A stretch of DNA of 64,000 nt from Nitrososphaeraceae archaeon (GCA_009377575.1 WHTU01000013.1:1-64000), one strand, 5' to 3'; shown: positions 33,829 through 43,405, counted from the first letter of the stretch. The notes: a model not told the origin generated them from the sequence alone. A program made the numbers and translations.

Positions 33829-34419
33829 CTAAGCATCTTTCTTTGAATCAGAGGTAGCTAGGACACGTTCCTGTTCTATTTGAGTCCTTTTCAGTTTTTT
33901 TAAGCGTGATATCCCATCAATTTCTTTTATAAAGAAAGCCACAGGCGATGGAACAAGGTCTTGCCAATTACCGTTTCGAACAATTAAATTTCTAATTCGA
34001 GTTCCATTGAAAATCTTGTTCTTTACGAAGGTAGGTGATCTGACTTTTACATTCTCTGGCAAAAGAAGTTGAACGAATTGATTGCCTGAATAAACTGCCG
34101 TGACTCTTGGAATCATAGATCTAATACCCTCAAACCAAGTGTAGTTGTTATTACTATTAGGTACCGGAAGTACATAGCAATCAGACATCTTCAACCCACG
34201 TTTTTTTAGGCTCTCATGCACCATTGTAATTCTCTCTCCGGTGGTAAAGGGGTCGTTAAAGGAAAAATTAGCTTCCGGGCTTCCAATTGCCACAACTAGC
34301 TCTTCACACTCAGAAAGTATTTCTTCAGCTAGATTGAGGTGACCCAAGTGGAAAGGCTGGTATCTTCCAATCATTAGCCCACGCTTAATCTCCCTGACGA
34401 ATTCTAATCCACCTTCCAT
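33829..34419 (-). CDS. nadM: Nicotinamide-nucleotide adenylyltransferase, archaeal type
   Basis: Makes NAD+ from NMN and ATP. The N-terminal RGLMIGRYQPFHLGHLNLA has the nucleotidyltransferase GRYQPFHxGH motif; IGSPEANFSFNDPFTTGERITM matches the archaeal enzyme (SAQxSHxxxNPFTAGER); VYSGNQFV and FNGTRIRNLIV provide the ISGT-like second motif. The archaeal family is about 170-190 residues; this one is 196 with a basic tail. The start (ATG 34419) overlaps the end of metG by 16 bases, so translation is coupled. Confidence 0.93.
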   Translation of the reverse strand: MEGGLEFVREIKRGLMIGRYQPFHLGHLNLAEEILSECEELVVAIGSPEANFSFNDPFTTGERITMVHESLKKRGLKMSDCYVLPVPNSNNNYTWFEGIRSMIPRVTAVYSGNQFVQLLLPENVKVRSPTFVKNKIFNGTRIRNLIVRNGNWQDLVPSPVAFFIKEIDGISRLKKLKRTQIEQERVLATSDSKKDA

Positions 34420-36050
34420 TTGTCTAGATTAAGTTTTCTCTTTTCAATTTTTTCAAACAATGGTTGAATTTCTCCAATCTTGTGATGCGCACTCATATCT
34501 AATCTTGATGCACGGCTCCATTCCTGGTTGTGTACATTGTCAGTCAGGTTGAGTTGATCCCAAATCCTTTCCGCAGAAATTGGGATAAACGGTTCCAGTA
34601 ATATACTCAGTGATTGCACGGCATTTGCAGAAATATAGAGAGTGTTTGGAGACGTTTGTCGATCCTGCCAAGGTTCCTTTTTCTGAAAATATCTGTTTAG
34701 GGCAGTACTGAACTCGAGTATCTCTCTCATAGCTTTTTCGATCTCGTTATTTGAGATTGCAGTGCCAACTATGTTAGAAATACCTGAAATTCTGTTCACT
34801 ATCGCAATATCAATATCATCGTACGCGGAAGCTTCTGGAACAATTCCCTCAAAGGCCGTCTTGATAAAGGACAGTGTTCGATGGATAAAATTCCCAATGT
34901 TTGCTATGAGTTCATTATTTATTCGTTCAATGAACACATCCCAATCGAAGTTTATATCTGTTTGAGAGTAAGGGGTTACCCGGGCAAGGTAAAATCTCAC
35001 ATAGTCAGAGGGAAACAACTGCAAGAAATCCCTTAACCCTATATACCAGCCTCTGCTTTTGGATATTTTTCGGTTGCTCAGCATTAAATGTCCTCTAGTA
35101 GGAATATAATCTGGAAGTTTGTATTCATATCCAATTCCCATTCGGATAGCTGGGAGGAACAGATAATGATGGTATACAATATCCTTTCCAATGAAGTGAA
35201 AAATCTCCGAGCTATTCCAGATTTCCTTCCCGTTGTTATTTCCTGATTCTTCTAAAAAGGAGAGGAAACTAGAGATATAGCAGATATGGTTATCAAACCA
35301 TCCATAGAAAACTTGCCCCGTGGCTTCCTTCCTTGGAATTGGCACCCCCCACGACAAGTCTCTGGTTATATCCCAGTCAACTAATCCATCATCGATCCAT
35401 TTCAACACATAGCTTCTGACGTCGGACTGGAGATTATGATTCGTAGTCAACCAATCCTTCAACTGTCTTGAAAAAGTTGAAAGTCTGAAAAAATAGTGCT
35501 TGCTTGTTTTTTTTACCGGGACCCTTCCACAAATTCTACATCTTGGCTCCAAAATCTTGTCTGGAACCCTCCCGCAATTTTCGCACAGATCGGAATACTG
35601 ATTCTCGGAGAAGCAGAAAGGGCATCTTCCCATTACATATCTGTCCGGCAGAAACTTGTTGTCAAACTCACAGAAAAACTGGATAACGTCTTTCTCATAA
35701 ATATGCCCATTACTGCAGAGTTTGTTGAAAATCTCTTGTGTTAATTGAATATTTTTCTCAGAACTGGTTTGGGAAAAATAGTCAAAGGAGATATCCAAAG
35801 ATCGAAAATCTTTCAGATCGCAATCTCTCCAGGTTTTTACGTATTGTTGTGGTGTAATCGACTCTTTCTCTGCATTTATCAGGATAGGGGTGCCAAAGTC
35901 ATCTGTCGCACAGAGATGATATACCTCTCTTCCAATATGTCTCCAATACCGAGTAAAAATATCCGCGGGTAAATAGGTCGACGCTATATGGCCCAGATGT
36001 ATTTCTCCATTTGCATACGGCAATGCACTTGTGATTATAAGACTTTTCAT
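34404..36050 (-). CDS. metG: Methionyl-tRNA synthetase
   Basis: Charges tRNA-Met. The 548-residue class I enzyme has the HIGH-like motif LPYANGEIHLGHIAS, the double zinc knuckle CPFCFSENQYSDLCENCG and CRICG, WFDNHICYISSF, and the KMSKS-like SNRKISKSRGWYIG. The anticodon-binding helical domain ends at about residue 545. There is no C-terminal EMAP-type tRNA-binding domain, which is a separate protein or absent in many archaea. ATG 36050 begins at the family N-terminus (MKSLIITSALPYANG). Confidence 0.96.
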   Translation of the reverse strand: MKSLIITSALPYANGEIHLGHIASTYLPADIFTRYWRHIGREVYHLCATDDFGTPILINAEKESITPQQYVKTWRDCDLKDFRSLDISFDYFSQTSSEKNIQLTQEIFNKLCSNGHIYEKDVIQFFCEFDNKFLPDRYVMGRCPFCFSENQYSDLCENCGRVPDKILEPRCRICGRVPVKKTSKHYFFRLSTFSRQLKDWLTTNHNLQSDVRSYVLKWIDDGLVDWDITRDLSWGVPIPRKEATGQVFYGWFDNHICYISSFLSFLEESGNNNGKEIWNSSEIFHFIGKDIVYHHYLFLPAIRMGIGYEYKLPDYIPTRGHLMLSNRKISKSRGWYIGLRDFLQLFPSDYVRFYLARVTPYSQTDINFDWDVFIERINNELIANIGNFIHRTLSFIKTAFEGIVPEASAYDDIDIAIVNRISGISNIVGTAISNNEIEKAMREILEFSTALNRYFQKKEPWQDRQTSPNTLYISANAVQSLSILLEPFIPISAERIWDQLNLTDNVHNQEWSRASRLDMSAHHKIGEIQPLFEKIEKRKLNLDKWKVD

Positions 36051-36129
36051 GAGTTATCCTGCAACCAGTACTCAAGACGTGATTTGGGTCTTGATTTTAA
36101 ACTTATCTTTGTCATAAGCATACCTACTT

Positions 36130-37353
36130 CTATATTGAAAACGACCTATCAGTGCTGTATTCTAAGTTGATACCAAAAGCGTTCAGCGCGTACTCTGATA
36201 CCCTACGATCAATATGCGCTGGAACGTCATACACCCGAGACTCTAGTGAGTCTAGTTTCTTTGCCAAATAGATGATAGACATTAGCTGGTTTGCAAACGA
36301 CAATGCCATGACTTCAGGGGGGTGTCCTTCAGCACCTACTAGATTGATCACGCGACCGGAGGCGAGCAAATAAACGCGTTTGCCGTTTATCGAGAACAGC
36401 TGTATGTTAGGTCTAATCTCCTTCGGCGCTTGATCTTGTGATTTCAAATAGTCCAGATCAATTTCAAAATCGAAGTGTCCGGCGTTACACAGGATTACTC
36501 CATCCTTCATTATATCTATGTGTTCCTTTCCAATGATTTTGTTAGCCCCGGTGCACGTAATGAAGATGTCTGCGTAAGAGCATGCAGATATCATCGTACA
36601 TACTTCGTAGCCTTCCATATGCGCTTCCAGTGCTCTGATAGGATCGATTTCTGTCACCGTAATAATTGCTCCCATCCCTCGGAGCCTTGAAGCAACTCCT
36701 TTTCCTACCCAGCCATAGCCGCATACAACTATGTGTTTGCCAGGAAGGAAGACTGACGTAGTTCGCATTAGTCCATCGACCGTGCTCTGTCCTGTACCAT
36801 GGCGGTTATCGAACAAGTATTTGGTTTGTGCATTGTTTACTGCTATAACAGGATATTTAAGATGACCCTTAGATTCCAATTCCTTGAGTCTTGTCACACC
36901 ACTTGTGGTTTCTTCTGTCCCTGCTCCAATCTTGTTATCCCAGAACCGGTGTACCATAAAGTGAAGTTCTGCTCCATCATCAGTAACAATGTCAGGCCTA
37001 AACCTAATCACTTTCAACATGCACTCGTTGTACTGTTTATAGGATTCACCTCTAGTTGCAAAAAGTTGAACCTCTTGGTTTTTCAGAAAACAAACGATGT
37101 CGTTCTGAATTGACAACGGGTTAGCAGAACATAGTGCCAGTTCTGCGCCAAGTGCTTTCAGGGCCATGACCAGCACAGAGGTCTCTTTTGTTATATGGAG
37201 GCAGATACCAAGTCTTATTCCCTCCAGCGGTAATGCTTTAGGTCTAGAAAAGTCCTTAACAATACGATCGATAATCTTCATCCTCGACTTTGCCCATTCA
37301 TAAGATTTTTCACCCTGCAATGCCAATCTAGGTCTAGAAGAGCTACCTGTCAA
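36130..37353 (-). CDS. Divergent S-adenosylhomocysteine hydrolase-like protein
   Basis: A second SAHH-family protein, 407 residues, clearly different from the one at 3695-4948. It keeps the NAD fold (GYGWVGKG), the His of LHITKETSVL, DDGAEL, GTEETTSG, the Lys/Asp of NAQTKYLFDNRHGTGQS and NAGHFDFE. It differs at several substrate positions: CNPLSTQD becomes ANPLSIQN, AEGR becomes ASGR, and DDGADL becomes DDGAEL. It also lacks the C-terminal LTxxQxxYL tail that supplies NAD contacts to the partner subunit. It may act on another S-ribosyl/inosyl/adenosyl-homocysteine-like compound or be regulatory. It lies 80 bases upstream of metG in the same direction. Confidence 0.88.
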   Translation of the reverse strand: MTGSSSRPRLALQGEKSYEWAKSRMKIIDRIVKDFSRPKALPLEGIRLGICLHITKETSVLVMALKALGAELALCSANPLSIQNDIVCFLKNQEVQLFATRGESYKQYNECMLKVIRFRPDIVTDDGAELHFMVHRFWDNKIGAGTEETTSGVTRLKELESKGHLKYPVIAVNNAQTKYLFDNRHGTGQSTVDGLMRTTSVFLPGKHIVVCGYGWVGKGVASRLRGMGAIITVTEIDPIRALEAHMEGYEVCTMISACSYADIFITCTGANKIIGKEHIDIMKDGVILCNAGHFDFEIDLDYLKSQDQAPKEIRPNIQLFSINGKRVYLLASGRVINLVGAEGHPPEVMALSFANQLMSIIYLAKKLDSLESRVYDVPAHIDRRVSEYALNAFGINLEYSTDRSFSI

Positions 37354-37389
37354 CTTATGGTAACTTTGGGAGATAAATTGATTAATAAA

Positions 37390-37869
37390 TCATCTCAACG
37401 CATTTATTAAATTAAAGGATTCAAGTTCGTATTTGGTAGAGTTTGACAGTAAATCTATCGAGATCTCGTTGAGCTTTGGATCACCTGTTTCTAGAAAGTC
37501 ACGAAACATAGCATAGCTCTCACGTTCAGATCTCAAACTTCTTATGTAAAGATCGAGTGCCTCATGATATTTCTGGGGCGGTTTAAAGCCAGAGGCTCTG
37601 TCCACCAAAAGATCATACTGAGGTAAAAAAGAATCGGTAATCGTGACGAGCTCCCGATCATCGTATTGATCTCTTTCCCACTTCTCGATTTCTTTGTGAT
37701 AGGTTTCAGTAACACCATTTGTAGCGTTAACCAATGAATAGTAGTTTTCCAGGAACTGCTTCTCCTCCTGAATTTGCGAACTGGAGATCGAAGCTAGGTA
37801 TATTCCAGCAGATGCCAGGGCCACTATTATCCCAATTACAGTAAAGGTCTTAGCTCTCTTCTTCGACAC
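37390..37869 (-). CDS. Membrane-anchored helical protein, unknown function
   Basis: A 159-residue protein with a basic N-terminus MSKKRAKTF and a single transmembrane helix (about residues 10-28, TVIGIIVALASAGIYLASI). The rest is an extracytoplasmic, predominantly helical domain with heptad-like regions (EEKQFLENYYSLVNATNGV and YHKEIEKWERDQYDD) and no Cys. Such anchored coiled proteins are common in Thaumarchaeota surfaces; I do not recognise the family. It lies in the same orientation upstream of the SAHH-like gene (36 bases), so an operon is possible. Confidence 0.7.
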   Translation of the reverse strand: MSKKRAKTFTVIGIIVALASAGIYLASISSSQIQEEKQFLENYYSLVNATNGVTETYHKEIEKWERDQYDDRELVTITDSFLPQYDLLVDRASGFKPPQKYHEALDLYIRSLRSERESYAMFRDFLETGDPKLNEISIDLLSNSTKYELESFNLINALR

Positions 37870-38015
37870 ATCTTTTCATAAAATAGGATACCTATCATAT
37901 CAAAAATAAATGTTCCATTTTTGTGGGCTTCTTGAGGCCATCCTCTGGGATCTCTACCCATATCCAAAAAAATAGGAATTGCATTTAGCTGCCACTTTTA
38001 TATATCGTGCCATAT

Positions 38016-39416
38016 TCAAAAACTACACTTTTCGATTTTCTTCCAGAATGATCCTCCTGCGCGGTCCATCAATTCAATAGAATACTCTTCGAAAAGTGTA
38101 GTCCTTATTTCATCGGACTCTCTGTACTTTCGCTCCGCTCTGAGTTGATCTCTTTTAGAAATCATATCAGTCACTTCTTGAACTTCTTCATCAGAAATTT
38201 CAATTAATTTCAAACCAAGCAAGTCCATTATTTTATGGTACGTACTGCCTGCTACTGTCGCAACTTCTTTGCTTATTCCATTGGAGAGTGCCATTTTATT
38301 GATACGTGTTACAAACTCCAAGAAAGCCTTTAATGCCAAAGAGGAGTTTAAATCGTTATCCAGCGCCATTTCAAATTCCTCTAGTGATTTTCTTGATAGC
38401 TCCCTTATTGTGTCAAGTTCTTCAGCGGTATGAGTTCCTCTTGCTGATCTCAACTCCCAGCCGCAATTCTCAATAGTATTCCAAGTATGCTTCAGTTCAT
38501 CTAATACATCTACCCTATAATCGAGAGGCTTTGAATAGTGGACCGAATAGCAAAAAAGCCTAATTATGTTTCCTCCCCAGTTGGCAAGTGCGTTCTCAAC
38601 GGTGATAATATTACCTATAGACTTGGACATTTTTTCATTGTTAAATGTTACCATCCCACAATGAAGCCAGAGCTTTGCAAAAGGCTGATTTGAATAGGAC
38701 TCAGATTGCGCGATCTCATTTTCGTGATGCGGAAATATAAGATCGTTTCCACCTGAATGGATCTCGATAGTGCTTCCAAGATATTTCTCTACCATAGCAG
38801 AGCATTCTATGTGCCATCCGGGCCTACCTGTTCCCCATGGACTAGCATAAAATGGTCTGGAGGAAGTGAATTTCCATAGAGCAAAGTCCAAAGGATGCTC
38901 TTTGGAATAATCTACTTCGATCCGTGCGCCTGCTACTAAATCTTTGAGTGTTTTTCTTGAAAGTTTTCCGTATTCTGGAAACGAGCTTACCCTGAAATAA
39001 ATGCCATTCGTTGTCAGGTACGCATGACCGTTCTCCAGTAATTTGTCTATTATATTTGTCATTTCAGCGATGTTATCAGTCGCTTTCGGGTATTTAGCAG
39101 CCTGAAGTACATTCAACCTATCGAAGTCCTGTTGATACTGAAGTATGAATTTGTGAGCAATTTCTTCCGGACTCGATGCTTCCTCCTCTGCCTTTTTAAT
39201 TATCTTATCATCAACATCCGTAAAATTCTGCACAAAAGTCACTTTGAAGCCCATACTTCTTAGAAGTCTGTTAAGTAAATCAATTATGACTATGGTCCTA
39301 GCGTGCCCGATGTGGGACTTGTCATAAACCGTAACGCCGCACAGGTACATTCTAATTGCATCATTCTGATGAGGTATTTTTTCAATATTTCTTGTAAGTG
39401 TATTGTAGAGTCTCAT
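38016..39416 (-). CDS. cysS: Cysteinyl-tRNA synthetase
   Basis: Charges tRNA-Cys. The 466-residue class I enzyme has [18 protein letters not shown] (HIGH motif and first Zn ligand Cys), [34 protein letters not shown] (Zn-site Cys/His), [21 protein letters not shown] and MSKSIGN of the KMSKS loop, followed by a helical anticodon domain. Everything is intact. Presence of CysRS means the organism does not depend only on the SepRS/SepCysS route. The start ATG 39416 lies 21 bases after the Rieske gene, likely the same transcript. Confidence 0.97.
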   Translation of the reverse strand: MRLYNTLTRNIEKIPHQNDAIRMYLCGVTVYDKSHIGHARTIVIIDLLNRLLRSMGFKVTFVQNFTDVDDKIIKKAEEEASSPEEIAHKFILQYQQDFDRLNVLQAAKYPKATDNIAEMTNIIDKLLENGHAYLTTNGIYFRVSSFPEYGKLSRKTLKDLVAGARIEVDYSKEHPLDFALWKFTSSRPFYASPWGTGRPGWHIECSAMVEKYLGSTIEIHSGGNDLIFPHHENEIAQSESYSNQPFAKLWLHCGMVTFNNEKMSKSIGNIITVENALANWGGNIIRLFCYSVHYSKPLDYRVDVLDELKHTWNTIENCGWELRSARGTHTAEELDTIRELSRKSLEEFEMALDNDLNSSLALKAFLEFVTRINKMALSNGISKEVATVAGSTYHKIMDLLGLKLIEISDEEVQEVTDMISKRDQLRAERKYRESDEIRTTLFEEYSIELMDRAGGSFWKKIEKCSF

Positions 39417-39437
39417 AACCGTGATGTTTGCTAACGT

Positions 39438-39758
39438 CTAGCCATTCTCTACTTCAAGGTATATTTGACCCCCAATGACTCTAACTTCGTAAGTACTCAA
39501 TCGAACACCATCCAAATAATCTAATAGTTGCCCCGTTTTGATATTATAATGCCAAAAATGCAACGGACATTCAACTACTTCACCTTCCAATTTTCCGGGA
39601 GCAAGTGAACCATCCTGGTGACGACATATAGCTTCAATCGCATAGTACTTTCCATTTGCATAAAATAGGGCTATGCGAGTTTCTCCAACCTTCACTTCTT
39701 TACCCGTGTTCTCCTTGATATCCCCTGCTTCTCCAACTTTTACGAGAGTCATTACCAA
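39438..39758 (-). CDS. Small Rieske-type [2Fe-2S] ferredoxin
   Basis: A 106-residue single-domain Rieske protein. The cluster ligands are Cys45 and His47 in CRHQDGSLAPG and Cys64 and His67 in CPLHFWHYN. There is no transmembrane helix, so it is a soluble electron carrier, similar to the ferredoxin component of dioxygenases or the NirD-like family, not the membrane cytochrome bc Rieske. The first Met codons (1 and 3) are both plausible starts. It is upstream of cysS; the partner oxidoreductase is not in the immediate neighbourhood. Confidence 0.9.
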   Translation of the reverse strand: MVMTLVKVGEAGDIKENTGKEVKVGETRIALFYANGKYYAIEAICRHQDGSLAPGKLEGEVVECPLHFWHYNIKTGQLLDYLDGVRLSTYEVRVIGGQIYLEVENG

Positions 39759-39875
39759 AATTTTTCCTAGATGTGTCTTACGATGTATAAAAACATATGA
39801 ATCTAACTAGTGGGAGATAACACGCTAAAGATTTCCTTAACGAACATTTTGCCATCTTACTAGGGGTTGTGAATC

Positions 39876-39882
39876 TATATAA
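39876..39882 (+). promoter_or_regulatory. TATA box of the 53-residue zinc-protein gene
   Basis: TATATAA is centred 28 bases upstream of TTG 39907, giving a leaderless transcript and supporting that start. Confidence 0.6.
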
Positions 39883-39906
39883 GGATGAAGGCGCTTTTAG
39901 TCGTTA

Positions 39907-40068
39907 TTGGACTCTCAAGGCCAGGACGGAAAAAACACTCAAAGTTCAAAGTCATGCGCTTTGTGCTCCAAAAACTTGGACCTTGCGAAGGTGGTCGCAT
40001 TGTGCGACGATTGCTTGAAACTTGCGGACTGCTGCATCGGCCTGGAAAGGGTTTCTGAATCGGAATAA
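39907..40068 (+). CDS. Small Cys-rich (zinc-finger-like) protein with TTG start
   Basis: A 53-residue protein on the plus strand, absent from minimum-length gene lists. After a polar N-terminus it reads CALCSKNLDLAKVVALCDDC, then LKLADCCIGLERV: two CxxC pairs suited to one zinc ion, plus a third Cys pair. The frame is closed just upstream (stop at 39898), leaving TTG 39907 as start, positioned exactly for a leaderless mRNA behind a TATA box. It ends four bases before the convergent HTH-CBS gene. Function unknown. Confidence 0.6.
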   Translation: MDSQGQDGKNTQSSKSCALCSKNLDLAKVVALCDDCLKLADCCIGLERVSESE

Positions 40069-40072
40069 ATGG

Positions 40073-40627
40073 CTATTCCACTGTTTTAAGGGTATCAGTC
40101 ACTGTTATGACGCCAATCACTTCTCCTTTTTCACTGACCAAAACGCATTTTGAAAACCTTACAAGAGGAATAAGTGCCTTTGCAGGTATTGAAATATCAA
40201 CTATTGGAGGCGGCGGGTCCATTATCGCCGATACCGTCATGCGTCTTATGTCTCGTTGATCCTTTTCGATCATGATTCGTGCCAATAGATCTTCACTTAC
40301 GACTCCTACCAATCTAGAGTCATGAAAAACTGGGAGTTGGCTAATCGAATGTCTTCTCATCAATTCAATGGCATCATGGAGTGTATCATTTTTCTGAACA
40401 AACATCAATGACCGGCTGCAAATGTCCCCAGCTTTTATCGACGACTGTCCTTCAAGTGAATTTAGCACTTCAAATATCTTTCTGGCTGTCTCATAGCTGG
40501 GTCTACATCTTCCAGATTCGATCTGGTTAATCATTGAAGTGCTGATTCCTGTGTGTGCAGCCAGGTTCCTTTGAGTAAGTCCCAGTCTTATCCGCAATTG
40601 TTTTATATACTGTAGGCTTGGAAGCAT
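40073..40627 (-). CDS. HTH-CBS transcription regulator
   Basis: A 184-residue protein with an N-terminal XRE-type helix-turn-helix (LRIRLGLTQRNLAAHTGIST and SMINQIESGRCRPSYETARK, residues 11-50) followed by two CBS domains (about 66-121 and 124-184: DTLHDAIELMRRHSISQLPV, GVVSEDLLARIM, PAKALIPLVRFSKCVLVSE, GVITVTDTL). CBS pairs usually bind AMP, ATP or SAM, so this is probably a ligand-controlled repressor or activator. Homologs of this architecture are widespread in archaea. It is divergent from the aRF1 gene with 120 bases between them. Confidence 0.92.
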   Translation of the reverse strand: MLPSLQYIKQLRIRLGLTQRNLAAHTGISTSMINQIESGRCRPSYETARKIFEVLNSLEGQSSIKAGDICSRSLMFVQKNDTLHDAIELMRRHSISQLPVFHDSRLVGVVSEDLLARIMIEKDQRDIRRMTVSAIMDPPPPIVDISIPAKALIPLVRFSKCVLVSEKGEVIGVITVTDTLKTVE

Positions 40628-40747
40628 AGGTTATTTGCAATTATTTTGTAGCGTTCTCTTATAATCTATGTCTATTAATTAATCCCGTCTGCTTCAAGTT
40701 TGATAACCTTATATTCCATTCATGTTGATGTGATATGTTTTGATTAA

Positions 40748-42052
40748 ATGTCCAAGAGCCTTACGTCAGAAAATAAATGGGATTCGGTAAGAAGATATAA
40801 ACTCACAAGAATGATAAATGAGCTTTCAGGTGTTTCTGGACACGGTACTGAACTTGTTACTGTTTATATCCCTCCTAGAAGACCTATTTATGATGTAATT
40901 GCCCAACTCAGAACCGAAGCGGGAACGGCCACTAACATAAAGTCGGATTTGACTAGAACTCATGTTCAAGACGCGTTGAGCAGAACAGTGGAATATCTTA
41001 AACTATTTAAAGAGACACCAGAAAAGGGGCTGATAATATTTTGCGGCGCGTTACCAACAGGAAAAGGCATAGGAACTGAGAAAATTGAAATATTTCCGGT
41101 TATGCCGCCTAAGCCTGTTCAAATCCAGCTTTACAGGTGTGACGACCATTTTTGGACTGATCACTTGAAGGACATGATGAAGGACGACAAAGCCATGGGG
41201 CTTCTAACAATTGACACTCAAGAGGCAGGGTTAGGAGTATTGTCCGGTGATAGGTGGCAAGTAGAGGATACCTTAACTTCAGGTGTATCTGGCAAACATA
41301 GACAAGGTGGTCAATCAGCGCGAAGATTCGAACGCTTAAGAGACAACGAGCTAAATGAGTACTACAAAAGAATAGCGGAAAGGGCTCATCGGATTTTAAT
41401 CGATCAACATAAGGTCAAAGGCTTGATTGTAGGAGGACCAGGGCCTACCAAAGACACCTTTCTTAGGGAAGAGTATTTGGACTACCGACTCCAAGGCAAC
41501 GTTGTAGCTGTCCTTGATACTTCGTATTCTGGTGAAGAAGGTGTGAGGGAGCTGGTAGACAAGGTCAACGAAGAAGGAGTCATGGATGGATATCGGTTGA
41601 TGGATGAGAAGAAGATCGTAAAAAGATTTATGAAGGAAGTTTATTCCGACAATGGATTGGGGATATATGGCATCAATGACGTCATCAATTCCCTACGAAA
41701 TGGAATCGTAGAACTTGTTATAGTCACGGATGATATTTCAGTTGTAATGGTAGAGAAGAAATGCAGGAAATGCTCGAATCGTGACATTGATTTTGTAGAA
41801 AGGCCGCATTTAATGGCGGCTAGACAAGAGTTGGTCTCTAGTTCATGTAGGAATTGCGGAAACGTTGATCAAGAAATCAAAGAGAGCGACATTGTAGAAT
41901 ACTTGGAAGATCTTGCGAGTTCAACAGGAGCTGAGTTGGAAATAATATCAGGAAAATCTGAAGAAGGGGCCCAAATCTCTAGCCTTGGAAAGGTGGGTGC
42001 AATCCTCAGATTTAGACCGTCTGGCGATCAATCAAGTGGTTCAAATTATTGA
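40748..42052 (+). CDS. prf1: Peptide chain release factor aRF1
   Basis: Recognises all three stop codons and triggers peptide release. The 434-residue protein has the NIKS stop-codon motif (residues 63-66, ATNIKSDLTRTHV) with the preceding GTAT region, and GGQ at 187-189 (GKHRQGGQSARRF). The C-terminal domain holds the mini-domain zinc site CRKCSNRD and CRNCGN. All key residues are seen, so stop-codon reading should be standard. That is relevant to the frame-junction oddities in the aromatic operon. Confidence 0.97.
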   Translation: MSKSLTSENKWDSVRRYKLTRMINELSGVSGHGTELVTVYIPPRRPIYDVIAQLRTEAGTATNIKSDLTRTHVQDALSRTVEYLKLFKETPEKGLIIFCGALPTGKGIGTEKIEIFPVMPPKPVQIQLYRCDDHFWTDHLKDMMKDDKAMGLLTIDTQEAGLGVLSGDRWQVEDTLTSGVSGKHRQGGQSARRFERLRDNELNEYYKRIAERAHRILIDQHKVKGLIVGGPGPTKDTFLREEYLDYRLQGNVVAVLDTSYSGEEGVRELVDKVNEEGVMDGYRLMDEKKIVKRFMKEVYSDNGLGIYGINDVINSLRNGIVELVIVTDDISVVMVEKKCRKCSNRDIDFVERPHLMAARQELVSSSCRNCGNVDQEIKESDIVEYLEDLASSTGAELEIISGKSEEGAQISSLGKVGAILRFRPSGDQSSGSNY

Positions 42053-42175
42053 ACCAACATTCATCAAGCGCCATTTGATCCACTACGTAGAGATGTGTAT
42101 ATGTATACTGTTTTGCAAAGTCCAATTAGCTCGATAACCTTTTAGATTATAGATGTGGTATATTCTCCGAGGATT

Positions 42176-42355
42176 ATGAATCTCTGTTACATTTGCAACT
42201 CGAAGGCTGGAAGTAAATTTTGCCCAGTATGCAATCGCCCGGTTTGTAAGAACTGCATGAAGAATTTCCCATTCTCAGAAAGTTTATGCTTAGAATGTTC
42301 AAAAGAAATAAGAACAGGGCTAGGGGGTGTTCGGAAAGATGAAGAGATCTTTTAG
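42176..42355 (+). CDS. Small double zinc-finger (B-box/LIM-like) protein
   Basis: A 59-residue protein with repeated Cys pairs: LCYICNSKAGSKFCPVCNRP followed by VCKNCMKNFPFSESLCLECS. Eight cysteines in four CxxC units can bind two zinc ions in a cross-brace, as in B-box or RING-like modules. The same frame can start earlier at GTG 42155, but ATG 42176 begins directly before the finger. It stands alone after prf1 on the same strand (about 120 bases). Function unknown. Confidence 0.8.
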   Translation: MNLCYICNSKAGSKFCPVCNRPVCKNCMKNFPFSESLCLECSKEIRTGLGGVRKDEEIF

Positions 42356-42581
42356 ATTGTGATCTAGTTCTGGAGAATTAATTGTAAAAAATTCTAATCT
42401 GAAGTATTGCAAATCCTCTTCGTGCAATTTTGCCTACTGGATATCGTTTAGGAATTGTGTTTGGTAATGCAACACTTTTTTGAGAAGGTTAGCAAAATGG
42501 GAATGATCACTAGCGTTAAGCGGCATTTAATTCAATGAGCTGATTTGTTACATCGACTGAAAAATCCAACTGGACTATCTA

Positions 42582-43013
42582 CTAGTTACATAAATTTTTC
42601 TTTATTCTGTTTGCTATCTCCTCAAGTTCTCCGTAGTCGGATACCTTCCTAGAAGGCCACTTACCATCTCGACTATCCTTATCATACCTCGGAATTATGT
42701 GCACATGAACGTGAGGTACGATCTGATTTGCGGCTTTGCCGTTGTTTTGTCCGGTATTGAGTCCCTGCGCACCAGTAGCGCTATAAACAGCTGATGCTAT
42801 ATTATGGACCACTCTGTACAAATTTCCAACTTCCGCCTCGGTCATCTGAAAGAGGTCCGCGTAGTGGTACTTGGGGAGTACAAGCGTATGCCCGGAGGTA
42901 ATGGGATACTTGTCCATAAAAGCCAAAAAAGTGCCGTCCTCGTATACTTTCGCTACAGGCGATTGGCCTCTGATTATCGCACAGAAGACGCAAAATGTGT
43001 TAGTACCAGACAT
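42582..43013 (-). CDS. HIT-family nucleotide hydrolase
   Basis: A 143-residue histidine-triad protein that hydrolyses nucleoside phosphoramidates or dinucleotides. The triad is VPHVHVHIIPRY (His101, 103, 105). CVFCAIIRG at the N-terminus is the usual Hint/HIT start with a zinc-binding CxxC, and AFMDKYPITSGHTLVLPKYH is the conserved substrate loop. Length is typical. The C-terminus SDYGELEEIANRIKKNL is also family-like. No operon partner is evident. Confidence 0.95.
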   Translation of the reverse strand: MSGTNTFCVFCAIIRGQSPVAKVYEDGTFLAFMDKYPITSGHTLVLPKYHYADLFQMTEAEVGNLYRVVHNIASAVYSATGAQGLNTGQNNGKAANQIVPHVHVHIIPRYDKDSRDGKWPSRKVSDYGELEEIANRIKKNLCN

Positions 43014-43159
43014 CTATTTGACTTCTTAAAGGTCGACAGATACGTTTATTTATTGTTTAGGGTTTGAATTATCCCTTTTTAGTAAGGGGGATATCGCCAT
43101 TTAGCGTTATGGACTTGCAGCATATCTCATAAATATCATGAGATTGTCTTCATAAGATC

Positions 43160-43348
43160 ATGGTAGAAACAGTAGAGCTTGAAACTTTTAATTTGACTTT
43201 CTCATATCATTGTCCGAAATGTGATTACTTAAATGAGGAGATTTCAGCACACGATCTCCTTAATGGAAATGCAGAGTGTGGTATGTGCGAAACTGTATTC
43301 AAAGTGGAGGGCATCGATGGAATTAAGATAACTGCGAGAATTGAGTAG
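43160..43348 (+). CDS. Small zinc-ribbon protein
   Basis: A 62-residue protein with one four-Cys zinc ribbon: SYHCPKCDYLNEEISAHDLL then NAECGMCETVFKVEG, CxxC-x18-CxxC. The rest is beta-rich and acidic. It precedes ilvD by 57 bases on the same strand and may be expressed with it. Similar MJ-type or Thaumarchaeota mini-ribbons often resemble transcription elongation factor zinc ribbons; no function is assigned. ATG 43160 is the sole start. Confidence 0.8.
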   Translation: MVETVELETFNLTFSYHCPKCDYLNEEISAHDLLNGNAECGMCETVFKVEGIDGIKITARIE

Positions 43349-43405
43349 TATATCAGAGCTCCCGGATCACTAAAATTAAAATAACTATCACAAATCCTTA
43401 CCTTT

